Part shown: positions 1 through 12,600 of the stretch, piece after piece
Numbering within the stretch: the first letter of the stretch is position 1
How the letters are laid out: each line of letters begins with the position of its first letter
Assembly (NCBI GenBank): GCA_010015655.1
Contig: ML976730.1
Coordinates: forward strand, 150,124-214,123
Source of the DNA: Bimuria novae-zelandiae CBS 107.79
Lineage: Eukaryota > Ascomycota > Dothideomycetes > Pleosporales > Didymosphaeriaceae
Reading direction: 5' to 3'
Length of the DNA: 64,000 nucleotides
Made by a program: the position numbers and the translations under genes
Notes under the pieces: model-generated
Told to the model about the DNA's origin: nothing
Database searches by the model: none
The model's input: only the letters and a program-made list of their open reading frames with translations

Positions 1-477
1 CTATAGTTTGTTACGTAGTTTGCCTGTAGTTTGTTGCGCTAGTCCTGATTAGGCTAGCAAGGGACAAACCACGCTCGATAAATACTTCTTATAATAGCCC
101 ACTATAATAGATCTGTAATTAAGAATTAAATTAATACCACATCGTTGCAACGAAGTCTTGATCCAACAGCCTATTGCCGTATCAACAAAGATAGTAGTAT
201 TTACTAGTATAGTATTTATTTTATAATACTTTACAATAATAAGCTTTATAAGCCTATCTAATAATTCTTCAAGTGCGTCTAAAATAACGTGTTTACTATA
301 AATAATAAATACTCCCCGATAATTAACGCGCTATTAGACAACGAGTAAAATAAGATCTTTACTATAATATAGATCTTAAAGGCGTTTTATAAGAATATAA
401 AGTCGCTAGAGGGCAACGCTAGCAATAGCTGATTTAAAAGCTTATAATAAATAATAACTTTATTTATTTGGGCTTTA
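1..477. other. RIP-altered AT-rich relic, unclassified
   Basis: AT-rich sequence full of TpA and in-frame stops in all frames, with the same texture as the mutated transposons further along. No coding domain, terminal repeat or LTR pair could be recognised, and it runs off the left edge. It is the left flank into which hAT-1 inserted. It may be the end of a retroelement outside the window, but nothing here proves that. Confidence 0.4.
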
Positions 478-485
478 TATATGCG

Positions 486-3400
486 CAGTGTACTGCATGG
501 ATGGATTGGAGCTCCATCCATTTGCTCCGGGTGGACTGGATAAATCCATGGAGAAACTGAAACCGACCGACCCATAGTACTAACTTGTACAGGCAAAGGG
601 TTAAACGTAGTAGAAAGCTTAAAATTACTCCAATATTAAGGTCCCTGGAGGTCCTTAGTGTTGAGCTTAGTGTCAGTAAAAGTGTTTTTAGAGAGTTAAA
701 AGCTGTTACATATAATTCTGTACTATAGGCTATAGTATATATTTGACGCTTTACTGGCTACTATTACCGTCACTCCTAATCTGTATCCCCTCCTAGCTCT
801 CACGAAAGAGCTCGTCAACGTCGTCGTCCTTATACACCTGGGTAGGGTTGTTAAGCAGGGTATTCACCTCAGCGGTTAGGCTTCCACGAAGTTCCTCGAC
901 GTGCAGCCCCATTTGGATGAGTCCTGATTTGGCCCAGCTTGATAAACAAAGGGCAGCCTCCACAGATTGTTTAGAGAGCTGATTTCGACGGGCCGTAAGG
1001 GTGTTGCTGGCTTGGCTGAAGATTCTCTCTGGTTCGGAGCTCATGGCAGGGATCGCTAGAATGTCAATAGCTATAAGAGAGAGCGTAGGGTACTTTGCAC
1101 GTATGTCTGCTCGTCTCTAGTACTAGGAGGGGACAAGGTCCTTGTTAGTATCTCGTGGGTCTGTTGTATATACAGCAAACTTATCTAGAGCTTTGGCAGG
1201 AGGGGGAAAGCTGTAGGACTAAGTAAGGGCGTTGGCGATAGAGCTGTATTTGCGCTTCTTATGCAGTCGAACGTTTGTAGACGTCTCTTAGAGGGCATTG
1301 GTTAATGTCTTGGGCGGAGATAGATGGCGATAATCTGACTCCTATAGCTCCCGTACCTTGTTGACCTGACGGGCAGCCTCCTGCTCAGTCCACTCCTTTT
1401 GCAGGTACTCAAGTTTGAGTCGTGGGTCTAGAAAAATAGCTGCCGTGTATACTGGGCTGTTATTAAGTTTCGTGTAGTATTGGTTGGCCTTGCTCCACCC
1501 TTGTTTAATTGCCGCCTAGAAAGCCTTACTATCCGGAGTCGCAGAGTGCTAATATTGATCCTTTAGCTTCTTAAAATTACTTAATATAAGTGCTATCAGG
1601 GGGTACACCTTAGTAATACCCTTGCTACTGTTCTTATCTAGTCTTCCTTTAAGCCTTTTGGTGCTCTCCTTGATTGGTTTAAGCAACTCTACGAGTTTAG
1701 TAAGTATAGCCTAGTCGTCGCTCCCCATACGGTTCTGGAATATTACACGGGTAACTGAGTTATCTGGTTTCTTGTGGAGTGGTTTCTTCGTCTTGTTAGC
1801 GACAAGACTGCTGTATCGAAAAGCTTCTACATCTAGAAAGTGCTCGATTGGGTTGCGGAGGCGTATAAATCGTACAGCTTCGTCAAAGGTGGAGTTCCAT
1901 CTATAGTGTTGGTTAGCTAAAAACGAGGTTGCCGAAAAACAAGACGCTAATTAGGGGATTAAAAAGGCTTTTGCCAACCCTATTAGTAGCTACTAAAGGG
2001 TTGACAGGCGTGTGCGGGAGGGCTAAAGGGCGAGTTATCTTAATAAACTTACCTTGTGGCGTTGCCCGGCATTAACGTATATATCGGTGTAGAGCCTTGG
2101 GACTGTTAATTTTCCTCTTTTTACACATCGCTTTGTACCTAATTAAAGCGCTTAACCCGTCCTGGGCTTCTGTTAATCCATAGGCTAATTAAATATACTA
2201 TGCTAACTAGTCCCCTCTTTCTCTAAAGGCTAACCTCCTCTTTAAAGTCCCTAATAGAGGTAACCTCCCTTTTAAAGACCTTATAGTCGCTGCCAAACAG
2301 TGTAGCTTGTGCTATAAGATTGAGGATGTGACTAGAACAAGAGAGTCGTTGACTAGGTTTTAAACTAAGCTTAAGGCATAATACCTCAGCGGCAACATCG
2401 TTTAAAGAGGTATTATTAAGGATAAAGTAGCTAACATTCTTCTCAAATCCGTAGTCCTTAATAACCTCAAGGGTACACGTCGCTATGTTCTTGCCACTAT
2501 GGGTATCGTCCATCTCCGAGAGGGCTAGAAGTATGGTTTGGCACAGGAGATTCTCGTTAACAAAGTGAGCTATAACACCATTTAAAGCCTTCTTTCTACG
2601 GCTTGTCCAAAGGTCAAATAATAAGTGGATTTTACTAATAGCCTTACTAAGCACTGTCTTTATATCCTTTTTATAAACCTTATACTCCTTCTGCACCCAG
2701 CGTGAGACGGTGGTGCCAGATAGTATTACCCCTTAATCGACGAACGGGAACATGTGGCTAAGGATTCTCCGAAAATGTACACTGTCAAGCTTCCTGTATG
2801 GGATATTATCGTGCACCACCCATTGGAGGATGTCCCGTTGAAGTGTTTCCGGCCGAAAGGTCTCCATAATCTGACTATACACCTCTTGTTGTTTGGGATC
2901 TGTTCTATCCAGCAGGTTAAGCGTTACAGTGTTGTTAAACGTTGTGATACTGATGGCTGTCTCCTCTAGGAAAGTATTCAGATAAAGGCTCTTAAAATGG
3001 CTTAATACGGACTTGCTGCCCTGGCTTACTTTATATAGGCACTTCCTTTTGCCTGATATATAGCAAGCCCGACATAAAAACCAGAGGCTTTCGAGTTCCC
3101 CCCCGGACAGAGGAACTCCGTATTTCCACCACCAAGCAGTTATTTGGTGAGGGCGTTGCAATTAACGGAGACCCTCTAGCCACTTTGATAACCAATCAAT
3201 AAAGGAGTAGTCGTACGGGGCTTGAAAGCCGCTCTTTGGTTCGGCATGTACGACCTCACTGTCCCCATTAGTGACCTGAAGCTCTGTAGGCACCTGCTCA
3301 CTGTCCACTTCAGTAAGCACCTCTAGGGCGTCATTGTCCTCGAAAATCTCAAACGACGTAGATGGGACGGAAAGCGACAACAAGGGCACCGACGAGAGCT

Positions 3401-3735
3401 GGCTGCTTGATAATTGGCTAACAAGCGGAGAAGAGGGCGTATTTGGGCGTATTTGTGTACGTCTAGTCCTCATTTTGATAGAAAACTTCTAAAATCAATA
3501 CAAGTACGTATAAATGGGATGGCTGAGGGTGATCACTGTGATGGACTGACGTTGAGATCTGATGCCCCACATTAACCCCTGTCCATTCGAAACTATATGA
3601 AACTACGGTGCTGCACTAAAGCAGCTAATTAGACGAAGGCATTACGGTTTCATATTCTCCATGGAGCAAATCCAGTCCACCCGGAGTGGATGGATTGGAT
3701 GGATCACAGAAGAAATCCATCCATGAAGAACACTG
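486..3735 (-). mobile_element. hAT-1 DNA transposon, complete ends
   Basis: A 3,250-bp element starting CAGTGTACTGCATGGATGG and ending in the inverted counterpart (CCATCCATGAAGAACACTG). The inverted similarity continues inward for about 85 bp at each end (ends near 575 and 3640) and includes the shared block CTCCGGGTGGACTGGAT. Both ends carry repeated GGATGGATT-type motifs. The 8 bp TATATGCG stand immediately outside both ends (478-485 and 3736-3743), which is the target duplication length of the hAT superfamily. The transposase gene lies on the minus strand. It inserted beside a P450 relic. Confidence 0.95.
793..3473 (-). pseudogene. hAT-1 transposase, disrupted
   Basis: Minus-strand transposase relic. 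The N-terminal part starts at 3473. It runs in one frame through in-frame stops ending at 3162 and 2733 into the RNase H-like catalytic region (2223-2696), with LLFDLWTSRRKKALNGVIAH and a later SYFILNNTSLNDVAAEVL. Further fragments between 2220 and 1050 include DNPIEHFLDVEAFRYSS-type sequence. The C-terminal hAT dimerisation region is at 793-1044, with SSEPERIFSQASNTLTARR. The stop at 3160-3162 lies where a CAA/CGA codon would be expected, fitting RIP. The frame between 2223 and 1044 is not continuous, so an intron or small indel is present. No functional transposase is expected. Confidence 0.85.
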
Positions 3736-3743
3736 TATATGCG

Positions 3744-4528
3744 AACTAAGGATACTAGAAACAGGGTATCTTAAGGATTCTCTATTAATATGATCTTTAG
3801 TAGCATCTTTAGTATTAGTTTCGCGGGCCACGATACAACAGTGACTACACTGGCCTTTACTATGTTACTTCTAGGCATATTTCCTGATATTCAGCAATAT
3901 GTTGCAGAAGAGTTGAATTGGGTTATTTTAGAGCTAGACAGTTTAAGTTGGACTTATGTTAACCTCTTCCCGCGGTTGGTCAGAGGCCGCGCTGCCTTAG
4001 TGAGCTCCATCCAATTATTATTTTGGGGTCGAACATTTTGCTGACAAACACCTATCTATAGTTTGAGACGCTCGGCCTGTACCCTCCTGTTACGGCACTG
4101 CCTAAGTGGACCACCGATCGACCAACACATCTCCGTGTAGGAGGTCAGGACATTGTCATTCCGCCACGCATACCCACCCAAAATACTGGCCCATTCCGCT
4201 CGCGTGGAACCCAAAACGCTAGATTATTACCATCTCTAATAATCCCACTTGCGAGGAAATGTATGTCCCTCCGCGTGACACGTTTCTTCTATAGTTAGAT
4301 AGGCCTTAGAACTGCCTCGGTGTGAAGTTTAGCCAGGTTGAATTTGTAGTAGTGCTTACTAACTTGTTTCGGCAGCATCGTATAGCAATCGTAAAGCAGC
4401 GAGCTTTAGAGACGGATTTTGAGGCAGTAACACGGGCGTGGAAGGTTGCAAATGAATGTGAGTTTCAGATGCTATTACGGATGAAGGATCCAGATCGTGT
4501 GAAATTGAGCCTACACAAGGGGAAATAG
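3744..4528 (+). pseudogene. cytochrome P450 C-terminal half, RIP-killed
   Basis: C-terminal half of a cytochrome P450 monooxygenase relic. Visible in order: the I-helix oxygen-binding motif AGHDTT at about 3826-3843 followed by VTTLAFTMLLLG; the K-helix region ETLGLYPP at 4065-4088, where the usual ExxR arginine is replaced by glycine; an IVIPPRIPTQ strand; a KYWPIPLAWNPKR stretch reached only after a frame change; and the haem-binding loop at about 4283-4324. That loop contains two TAG stops, one where the conserved Trp codon would be, but keeps the Cys codon (4313-4315). The tail KFSQVEF to about 4528 is open. Substrate cannot be inferred. The 5' half is missing; hAT-1 sits immediately upstream. 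Confidence 0.85.
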
Positions 4529-4928
4529 ATGGCTTCTTAGTGGCAGGTAGCTGGTATTGGCGGTCGAGAGGGACGATGATATAGAGAAGACTGCCGTACG
4601 TATATCTGATGAAACAAAAAAGCATCTGGATCATATGTGTGAATGTGGTAGCACTTATCAAAAGTCTGAAAGTGCTTCAGTCTTTGGGAAAGAAAACGCC
4701 AACCCAAGAACGTGAGTGCTACTGCTTCATGCATTGAGCCTTATTGTCTTTCTCTAGTGCTGGGGTAGACATGCCGATAGTAACTGACTGAAGCGACAGA
4801 CTAAAGGTCACTACTCATTTGAGCATCGGCGCGACGACATGAAGAAAATTCGACCCCACTTCCTTCCTGGTCCCCAATTTCTACCACGTAATAGTCCATG
4901 AACACCACTTCGATCTCATCAGAAACGC
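4529..4928. other. no gene seen
   Basis: Spacer between the P450 relic and the secreted-protein gene. Base composition is balanced and not strongly RIP-altered. Only short overlapping open frames on both strands without recognisable domains were found. It presumably includes the 3' untranslated region of the minus-strand gene to its right. Confidence 0.5.
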
Positions 4929-5308
4929 CTAGCAACAATCATACGAGATAGCCCTGAAGTGCCCGTTGATCCATTTGGTGCCAAGGCGCCTGCCGTCATT
5001 ACAGTTTGCATTGGTGTACACGGTAACTGGTGACGAGAATGGGATTAGCAGTTTTCATGTTCAAAGAGGGTCCCGTCATTCGGGCGCAGAAACTTACAGC
5101 AATACCCCTTGTCCACGGATACTTGTTTGGCACTCTTCGTACCAGCAGGCAATGTCGCGCAGCCACCGTCGCAGTTCGATGGGGGTACGAATGAGTTGGT
5201 AATGCAATTTCCGCCGCCGTTGCTGCCGGTGCAGTGTGTGGCGCCGTTATTGGCTGTGTCATGCGCAGCCAGCGAGGCCAGGACGGCGAGAGCGAGATGG
5301 AGTTGCAT
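4929..5308 (-). CDS. small secreted eight-cysteine protein (effector-like)
   Basis: Two-exon minus-strand gene: exon 1 5308-5098, intron 5097-5027 (71 nt), exon 2 5026-4929, giving 102 residues. The intron has the donor GTAAGT, a TGCTAAT branch-like site and the acceptor CACCAG. Reading through the donor gives a shorter 87-residue product with an odd number (7) of cysteines; splicing gives 8 (residues 26, 35, 46, 50, 70, 79, 101, 102), ending in a Cys-Cys pair. The start lies in a good context (CTCACCATG), and an in-frame upstream Met at 5413 is less likely because it would hide the signal peptide. Residues 1-15 (MQLHLALAVLASLAA) look like a secretion signal. The mature part is rich in Gly, Asn and Thr with no family I recognise. 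Codons are intact although both neighbours are RIP-mutated. Small, cysteine-rich, secreted and repeat-flanked fits an apoplastic effector or antimicrobial protein; function is unproven. Confidence 0.72.
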
Positions 5309-5559
5309 GGTGAGTATTGATTGAGATTCGAAGTAGTGGATAAGACGCTTTGGATTTGAGTGAGGGTGAGAAGTGATGAATGTGTGCACGGCTTGGATGC
5401 TGTCCTTATACATATGCTCAAGGTGGTCCTTCTAATCGACGTTATCAGAGAGAGACATAAGCATGAGCGACGAGAATAATCTCTCATGTTAAGCACACCC
5501 TTACAGAGACAAAGGACTCCCCTTAGGGAGCGTGATATACAGGTTAGCTAGGACAACCC

Positions 5560-8500
5560 CCAGCACAGGGAGACACAGAGACCTAGAGTCCTTATCTACA
5601 CGCTAAAAGGCGCATAGCTCTACATCACGACCATAGCGCCCCTGTAGGACAGGGACAGACAATAGATTCAGGTCAACGGGGTCTCTATCCTCAACATCTA
5701 TAGGCAGCCTTAGACCACACCAGTCCTAGAGTATGTTACAGGCCTCACCCCCCTAGCAAGATGCCTAGTGGGGGGAGACTTTAACACTAAGCACGATATA
5801 TTTAAGCCTAGTATTACTACCTCGCAAGGCGGCGCCGAGCTTACGCGCTGGGCCATAGTCAGCGGCATAGACTATATTAGAGAACCTGGCAGAGCCACCT
5901 ATAGAGCTAGCCACGTCCTAGACCTTAGCTTCTCTAATATCGCCTTTACTAAGATAAAGGTGCGCGACGACCTGCACTATAGCTCTAATTACGCTACCCT
6001 AGTTATAATACTACTAGGCAGAGGCACACTAAGCCACGAATAATATTACTTTAGGCTTCCTAAAAAGAAGCTTCTTCCCTTTACCTAGCTAGTTATAATA
6101 GGTATGCTACAGCTGCCCTTAATAGTAGTAGCCTCTAACCTACGCTAAGTAGAAGAGTGCGCCGCAGCGCTAACCTTATTACTCTAAAATACTCTACGCA
6201 AAACTAGCTACCTAAAGAGGGATAATAGAAAGGCAGCACCTTAGTAGATAAACAAGTGCGCTAACGCCAGGCGCCTACACCTTAAGTCTAGACAGGGCTA
6301 CATAGGCACCTAGACCCTAGAGACTCGCAGCTTTCTAACTATAGTAAGAAAGGCTAAGAGATAATACTAGCAATATACTATTAATAGCGTAAAGGAGGAC
6401 TCTAACCTCTTTTAAATTATAGGCTAGCATAAGCTAGAGCTAATAAGACCAGACCCGCCGCTGGCCTATAAGGGGCGCTATATTACTAACCCGCAGGAGA
6501 AAGCGGAAACGCTTAAATAAGTAATACTCTACTATTTTAATAATAGTAATAACCTACTAAAGGCTCTAGAACCTAACGTCTAAGGATTACAGGGCTATTA
6601 CGCCCTCCCCTAGGACCTATACCTTTCCCCTAAAGAGGTTAAGCGTAACATAATAGGAGTCTTAAGCACCTTACCTAGTATAGATAAGATTACTATCCGC
6701 ATGCTTACCGTATGCTGGCACTATATCCAGACGTATCTTACTAGCTTATACTAGCGCTGTCTGGCCCTTAGCTACTTCCCCCACGCGTAGAGGGTCGCAG
6801 AGGTCGTTATAATACCTAAGATAGGCAAAAAGGACAAATCCTCCCCTAAATTATAGAGACCTATCGCCCTGCTATCCTGCCTTAGTAAGGGCCTAAAGAG
6901 AATCTTAGTAAGGAGATTTGCCAGCACTGCCATGGCACACGGCATACTAAGCCCCTAACACGGGGGGGCTCTCCCTAAGAGATTAGCCATAGACCTAGTA
7001 GCCGCCTTTATACATAACGTAGAGGACGCCTTCTCTAATAGCTAGCACGTTACTATAGTTACTATAAACGTCTAAGGCGCCTTCGACGCACTTCTTAAAA
7101 ATTAACTTCTATATAGAATAAAGGCCTAAGGATAGCATAATAGCGCCCTTCTAATTATAAAAAACTTCTTCTAGGACTATCGCGTCTAAGTGCAATTAGG
7201 AGAAGCTACTATAGCGCCCCACCTAGTATAGTGCAGGACGCCGCAGGGCTCACCACTATTACTAGTGCTATACACACTTTATCTGGTAGAGCTACTTTAG
7301 CAAGACCCTACTAGGCGCTTTAGGTACGCAGACGATATCTGCCTCTATAGGCAATCCTACTCCCTAGACTAGAACGTGGAAATACTAGCAGAAGATATAG
7401 GCACTATAAATTCTTAGGGAGACGCTAATTACGTGGCATTTACCCTAGAAAAACTCGAAATAATACACCTAACTAAGCAGAAAAGTAACTATTCGCTACC
7501 TATCTAGATTAATAATTAGCTTATCCTCTAACCTACACTACTAGACAAGGCGCTACGCTAGCTAGGTGTTTACTTTAATAAAAAGCTTAATTTTAAAATA
7601 TATATTATTACCCGCATAGCTAAAGAACGCGTAGTCGCACAGCACATCCGCAGTCTTGCTAGAATCTAGCACGGCCCACCAGCCAGCTTACTACGCAAAG
7701 CAGTAATCTCATGCGTACTACTACGCCTACTATATAAAAACAAGGCCTAGTATAGAGGGCGCACGAAGCCCCCTAAGATTATAAGAGCTACGTAGAACCA
7801 AAAGGTTAGCACACGACTTGGGTGGCATATTACCGCCCTGGAAAAGGCCCTTATAATAGTAATTAGAGGCGTCGTCCCCGCCTATCGCACCACGCCTACT
7901 ACCATGCTGTATAGAGACGTAGGCATTCCCTTAGTAGCTATGGCACTTAAAGAGTGCAAGGCGAGGTTTACTATACACCTATACTACGTTAATAAAGGTT
8001 ACCTGCTTATAGCGCGCACGCGACTAACTATAGTATATAGAGAAAAAGGCGCTAGACGCCCGCAGCGCCTATATATAAAAGTTTAACTACTTATATAGCT
8101 ATTCGCACCAGTACCCCGCCCTATACTACTATAATCGCACTATTCTAACTAGTGCTGAACAGACCCTATAAATAATAAGCCTAAAAAGCTCGCTACTAAA
8201 GAATTTAAATAATAGTGGACAAGCCTGCCTACCGAGACAATTATAGTGTTCTTAGACGGCTCGGAACAGCGCACAGAAAACGGCGAGCGCCACGTAACCT
8301 ATAGATACACTGTGTACCAGGGCTAGAGTCTACTATATATAGGCAAAGGCTCCCTTAACACGCGGGCCTACGTCTTCAACGTAGAAGCAGTGGGGGCCTA
8401 GAGAGATCTTTAACACGTGCTACAGACTTAGGCGCACCGCCTAAGCCAGATCTAGATATGTGTAGACAGCATATTAGTTATCTAGGGTATTAGAGGAGAC

Positions 8501-9122
8501 CCCGCGCTGTTATCCTAGTAGGCCTTTATACGCTACTAGGAAGCTATAGACACCTAGGATATTTAAATCTAATAGTTACTAGGCCACATAGGCATTAAAG
8601 GCAATAAGCTAGCTAATTAGCTAGCAGATAAGGTAGCTAAGGACCTACGCCTACCTATAGGGAAGGTAGCTAACCCTATAATATTAGGTCTACGATCTAA
8701 TACGCGCGTATATATACGCGCTATATAATAAGAGTAGTGGCGTATACGCACACTAAATCTCTCTATATAGTATAACTAGTGGGGCCTAGCATATACCCCC
8801 TCTAGGCAATCGCCGGAGCTGGAGCTTACACGCCCGGCCCTGGCTAAGCTCCTATCCATAAGGACAAGACACGGTAACTACGCCTAGTACTATAGGAAGT
8901 TTAAGCATAATAAGGAGACCCTTACGTGCACCTATAGAGTAGACCTGGCCCTAGACCATATTATACACTGCCTATAAATAGTGCGACGCTTTAACTATTA
9001 GCCACAACGCCTAACATATCCCCTAATAGATACTAGAGAAGGAATATAGTACCTTAGGGCGCTAAGCCTAGGAGAATACGCAACCCTTCTTATACTTAGT
9101 ATTAATAATAGCACACGTTAGT
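5560..9122 (+). pseudogene. LINE-1 ORF2 relic (endonuclease, reverse transcriptase, RNase H)
   Basis: Degenerate polyprotein. The endonuclease/exonuclease/phosphatase domain is best preserved at 5768-6043 (GGDFNTKHD catalytic motif, SHVLDLSFSNI). Reverse transcriptase follows: RPIALLSCLSKGLKRI, HGGALPKRLAIDLVAAF, TPQGSPLL and the catalytic RYADDICLY at about 7318-7344. RNase H starts near 8240 (VFLDGSEQ, later NVEAVGA and LLGHIGIKGNKLA). A C-terminal Cys/His segment lies near 8930-8975. Nearly every interruption is TAG or TAA at a position where the second copy has Gln or Trp. No active protein is expected. Confidence 0.85.
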
Positions 9123-9514
9123 AAGTAACTAGTTAACTATATTATAGGCAAGCGGACGCAAACTCTTGCTTTAGGTAAAGTAAATACGCTACCTGCTTAT
9201 AACTTGCTAGGGTATTTACTATATAAAACTTAGCTCTCTCTTTTGTATACTTATATGCGTGTATATATCTTTCCTTACCTTTAATAAGTCTTGGCATGCT
9301 TCTATACAGGACTAGGGGCAGCTAGAAGGCCACCCCTTTTCCTACTATTATTACATAAAGGCTAGATTAAATAGCTAAGTCGTCCCTATCTAGAGAGGGA
9401 CAATAGCAAGAGAGGCCACTCCTATAGCAGCGGTAGCACTAGCATAAGTGGCCCTTACTAAGTGCAGGGCACGTCTACATACCCCCTGGGAGGTTACATA
9501 GGACGTAAAACCAA

Positions 9515-9583
<69 letters not shown>
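9515..9583 (+). repeat. (TAC)n tail of LINE-1
   Basis: 23 uninterrupted TAC units form the 3' terminus of the LINE. The shorter (TAC)9 in the same position of the second copy (42548-42574) shows that the repeat belongs to the element. Tad-clade LINEs commonly end in simple repeats instead of poly(A). Confidence 0.9.
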
Positions 9584-9699
9584 AAGCAAGTGCGCATTAC
9601 AAGCGAGTGCGTACCCCACTAACTTTATACACCTCTATATATAAACATCTCAACCACGTTAAGAGATAATATCTAGATATTAATAAGATAGATTAAGCA

Positions 9700-12600
9700 A
9701 TATCTAAAGTATCTTTTTACACGTGCGTAAGTTATTCCTAGTCTCTCTACACCTCTTGCAGCGCGCCAGGGCCTGGCAGCTACAGCCTAATCGCTCTGTA
9801 TCTTAACACTATTCACGCTCTATCTACTAGTCAGCGTCCTTTTAAGCGAGTATGTCCTCTCCCTCTCCCTTTATTAAGGTCCCCTACCTTTATATCTACT
9901 TCTTCTTGCGCTACCTACGCTTTATTACTACCTCGTTAGCTCTTTTTAAGGCTAGTAATCTAATCGCGTATTAGCTTAGCTAAGAGTATTATTACCTCTA
10001 CCCCCTTCTTAAGCTAGCTAATCGCCTTAATAATTAAGGCTAGCAACGAGCTCTTATGCCGCCGTACGCGATTACGTATTAATATTAATTAAGTATTAAG
10101 CTCGTGTACGTTACTTAGTGTTCGAGCCTCCTAGAGAGCCTCTATAGTAGCTAGAGGAGTAGGCGTACGGAGCTGCACATCTAGCTTTAATAGAATAATA
10201 TTTGGCTAGAGAGGAACAAGGCCTACACCTTAAAAGGCTAAATAGATATTAGCTACTATAAACGATCGCGTGAAGGCTACCTTAAAGACTAGTAAAAACT
10301 TAAGCTTTATAATATAATTAATATAGTCACGTATTAGGCTCTCGATCTAGTAACTATACGCGCGCTTTAATAGCAAGAAGCAGCCAACGTTAAGTAACTA
10401 TAGCAGGTAGGATAAGTGTAGTGGCATGCAAAGCGTGTAGATATTATTCTCCTTATAGAGCTCTTAAAACTCGAGAGAGTAGTAGCTCTTATAACTATTA
10501 AAAATAAGTAGCTAACGCGCCCTAACTATCTTGCCTTTTATATACTTAATAAAGTGCTTTAGCTACTTAACTCTAATCTTATTAGTTATCTAGCTATTAT
10601 TACTAATAGCGATAGCCTAGTCGCGTAGGATATCCTCCTCGTACTAGGTAGATAGGTAGTGCTAGCTAGTAAAAATAATAAACAGCGGGATAGCCTAGCT
10701 AGTAGCGTTAATTCCCTAGATTACTATCGTGCACTCGCGATTACCTAGCTAAATAGCCTTTAGCTAGCCTCTCCTCTCTAACCCTATTACAACAAGCTAA
10801 GTCATAATCTTGCCTATTATAAAGCTAACCTCGTAAAAGTTGTAGACGTCCTTATCACAGATGCTATACTTGGCCTTTGTCTACTCTACAAGCTCGAACT
10901 AGCTTCTAATTAATATAGGATCCTCGCATAGAGCTCTTTGCCTATTATACGCTTAATTAAATCGCGTTGTGAGGCTATCTATACGCTTAACGAAGTTGCG
11001 CGGCTAATAGACACCAACCTAACCTCTACCACGCGCAGCGAGCAGCTTATTAGCCATATCACGTATAGCCACGTACGTAGGCGCAAATCCACGCTAGTCT
11101 AGGCCAAGTATGTAAGCTAGCGCATATAGTGTCCGAACACATAGGGTTTCCGAACACCGCGCCACGAAACCGCACTTGCAGAAAACACACGATATCTTAG
11201 CAACGCTGCTTACAATTGCTATTAACTATATATAGATTTAAGCGCTATAGCTATTGTAGCTATAGTAGTTATTTCTAAGGCGCTTAATATAGTAGCTCTA
11301 CATAGTTAGGCTACTAAAGCCTTAGCTACGCGCATAGCCTCCTTAATACTCTCTACCTTTATAAAGCGTTAATTTAGGTCTACTTAAACGCGCTTACGCT
11401 AACGCTAAGAGGCAGATATCTCTAGCTGCTGCTTAAGTCGTCTTTTCTCTGCTTCTAGGCCTGCAGCTCTAGCATTTGCAGCTACTAGAGCCTTACCTGC
11501 TTTCTATAGGAGTAGCCGGGTCGTACGACCTAAATTCTCGACGCTCTAGACGTTGCGCTGCGCTATATAGAGATCCCGGGGGCCTTGGGGAGTAGAGAAG
11601 AAGCTTTAAGGCTGCTACCAAGGCTACTACTAGTGCGTAGGCGTAGTAGGCCTTTAAGAGAGCTGCGATAAGCTAAGCACGTAATTAATGTTAAATAGGT
11701 AGATGCTAGTAGCCTGCTAGCCTGCTTAAATTACACGCTCTATAAAGCCTTCCTCCCTAGCTTAATAGTAGCAGGCAATAAAGCGCTCCTTCTTAACAGG
11801 TGCGGCGTTGTTAAGCGATGCAAGCTCTTAGATCTAGCGTCTGTAACTAGACTTAATAACAGAAAAAGGGGCCAGATCTAGAGGCTGCAGGGCGTGCGAG
11901 GTATACGCAGGTAGGTATAAGAGCTCGATTTAATATTGCTTGTAGAGCTAGAGGAAGTCTATATTAATATAGCTACCGTGGCCATTAAGGATAAGGAGGC
12001 GGTACTGGCCATTATCTATAGCCGTCTTAGGTATAAATATACGCTGTAGCCACTCAACATCTATTGCTTTTGACGTCCATCTATTCTTAGAGGTTGTATA
12101 GAGCCAGCTAGGCACGGATTTGGCTGGGAACCAAGTAGTCTGTAGGGTCTGGCCTTTGAAGATAACTACGTAGTGTAGTTTCCGCCCTGTTGCCGATACG
12201 CACTCGATTATAGAGACCTACTCGTAATTCTTTAGAGACCAAATGTAAGCCTTCTTTTTCTGACTACTAGAGAGTACTTGGGTGTTTGTACATACTCCTA
12301 GAGCCACGCCAGTCTTATCCATATTGTAGGTATTCTCTGTCTGTATGTTGAGCCGCCGTCTGGTCTACTTATAGAGCTCTAGGAACGCGCGCACCTGCTC
12401 TAGAGTTACTATATTAGCTCTTTAAGCCTTAAGCTTTCTACTAATAACTAATGCGACGCGTGGCTATCGCTTAATAAAGTATAAGAGCTAGAGTTTACTA
12501 ATAGGCTAACTATCGCTATTCATACGTAGGATTTAATTAGCTATTTCTTAAGCGCGAGCGTGTAAGGGAGGATAGGCGCGTGCGTCTTCTTTAAGGATCT

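Larger units (their letters stand above)
5490..9583 (+). mobile_element. LINE-1: Tad-type non-LTR retrotransposon, 5'-truncated, RIP-mutated
   Basis: Plus-strand LINE copy lacking ORF1, with the junction to the left somewhere around 5420-5560. It carries endonuclease, reverse transcriptase and RNase H domains in the order used by the fungal Tad clade. The 3' UTR ends in a TAC microsatellite, as does the related full-length copy at 36657-42573. Loss of the 5' part is the usual outcome of incomplete target-primed reverse transcription. A Fot1-like element abuts the tail, so the LINE's own target duplication could not be identified. Confidence 0.85.

Noticed and set aside
5045..5413. 122-residue unspliced model of the secreted protein
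   Set aside because: The start at 5413 hides the signal peptide and the end reads through a consensus intron; the two-exon model gives an even cysteine count.
9462..9644. Short frame encoding a poly-Thr protein
   Set aside because: It is the translation of the TAC microsatellite at the LINE-1 tail running into the Fot1-like inverted repeat.
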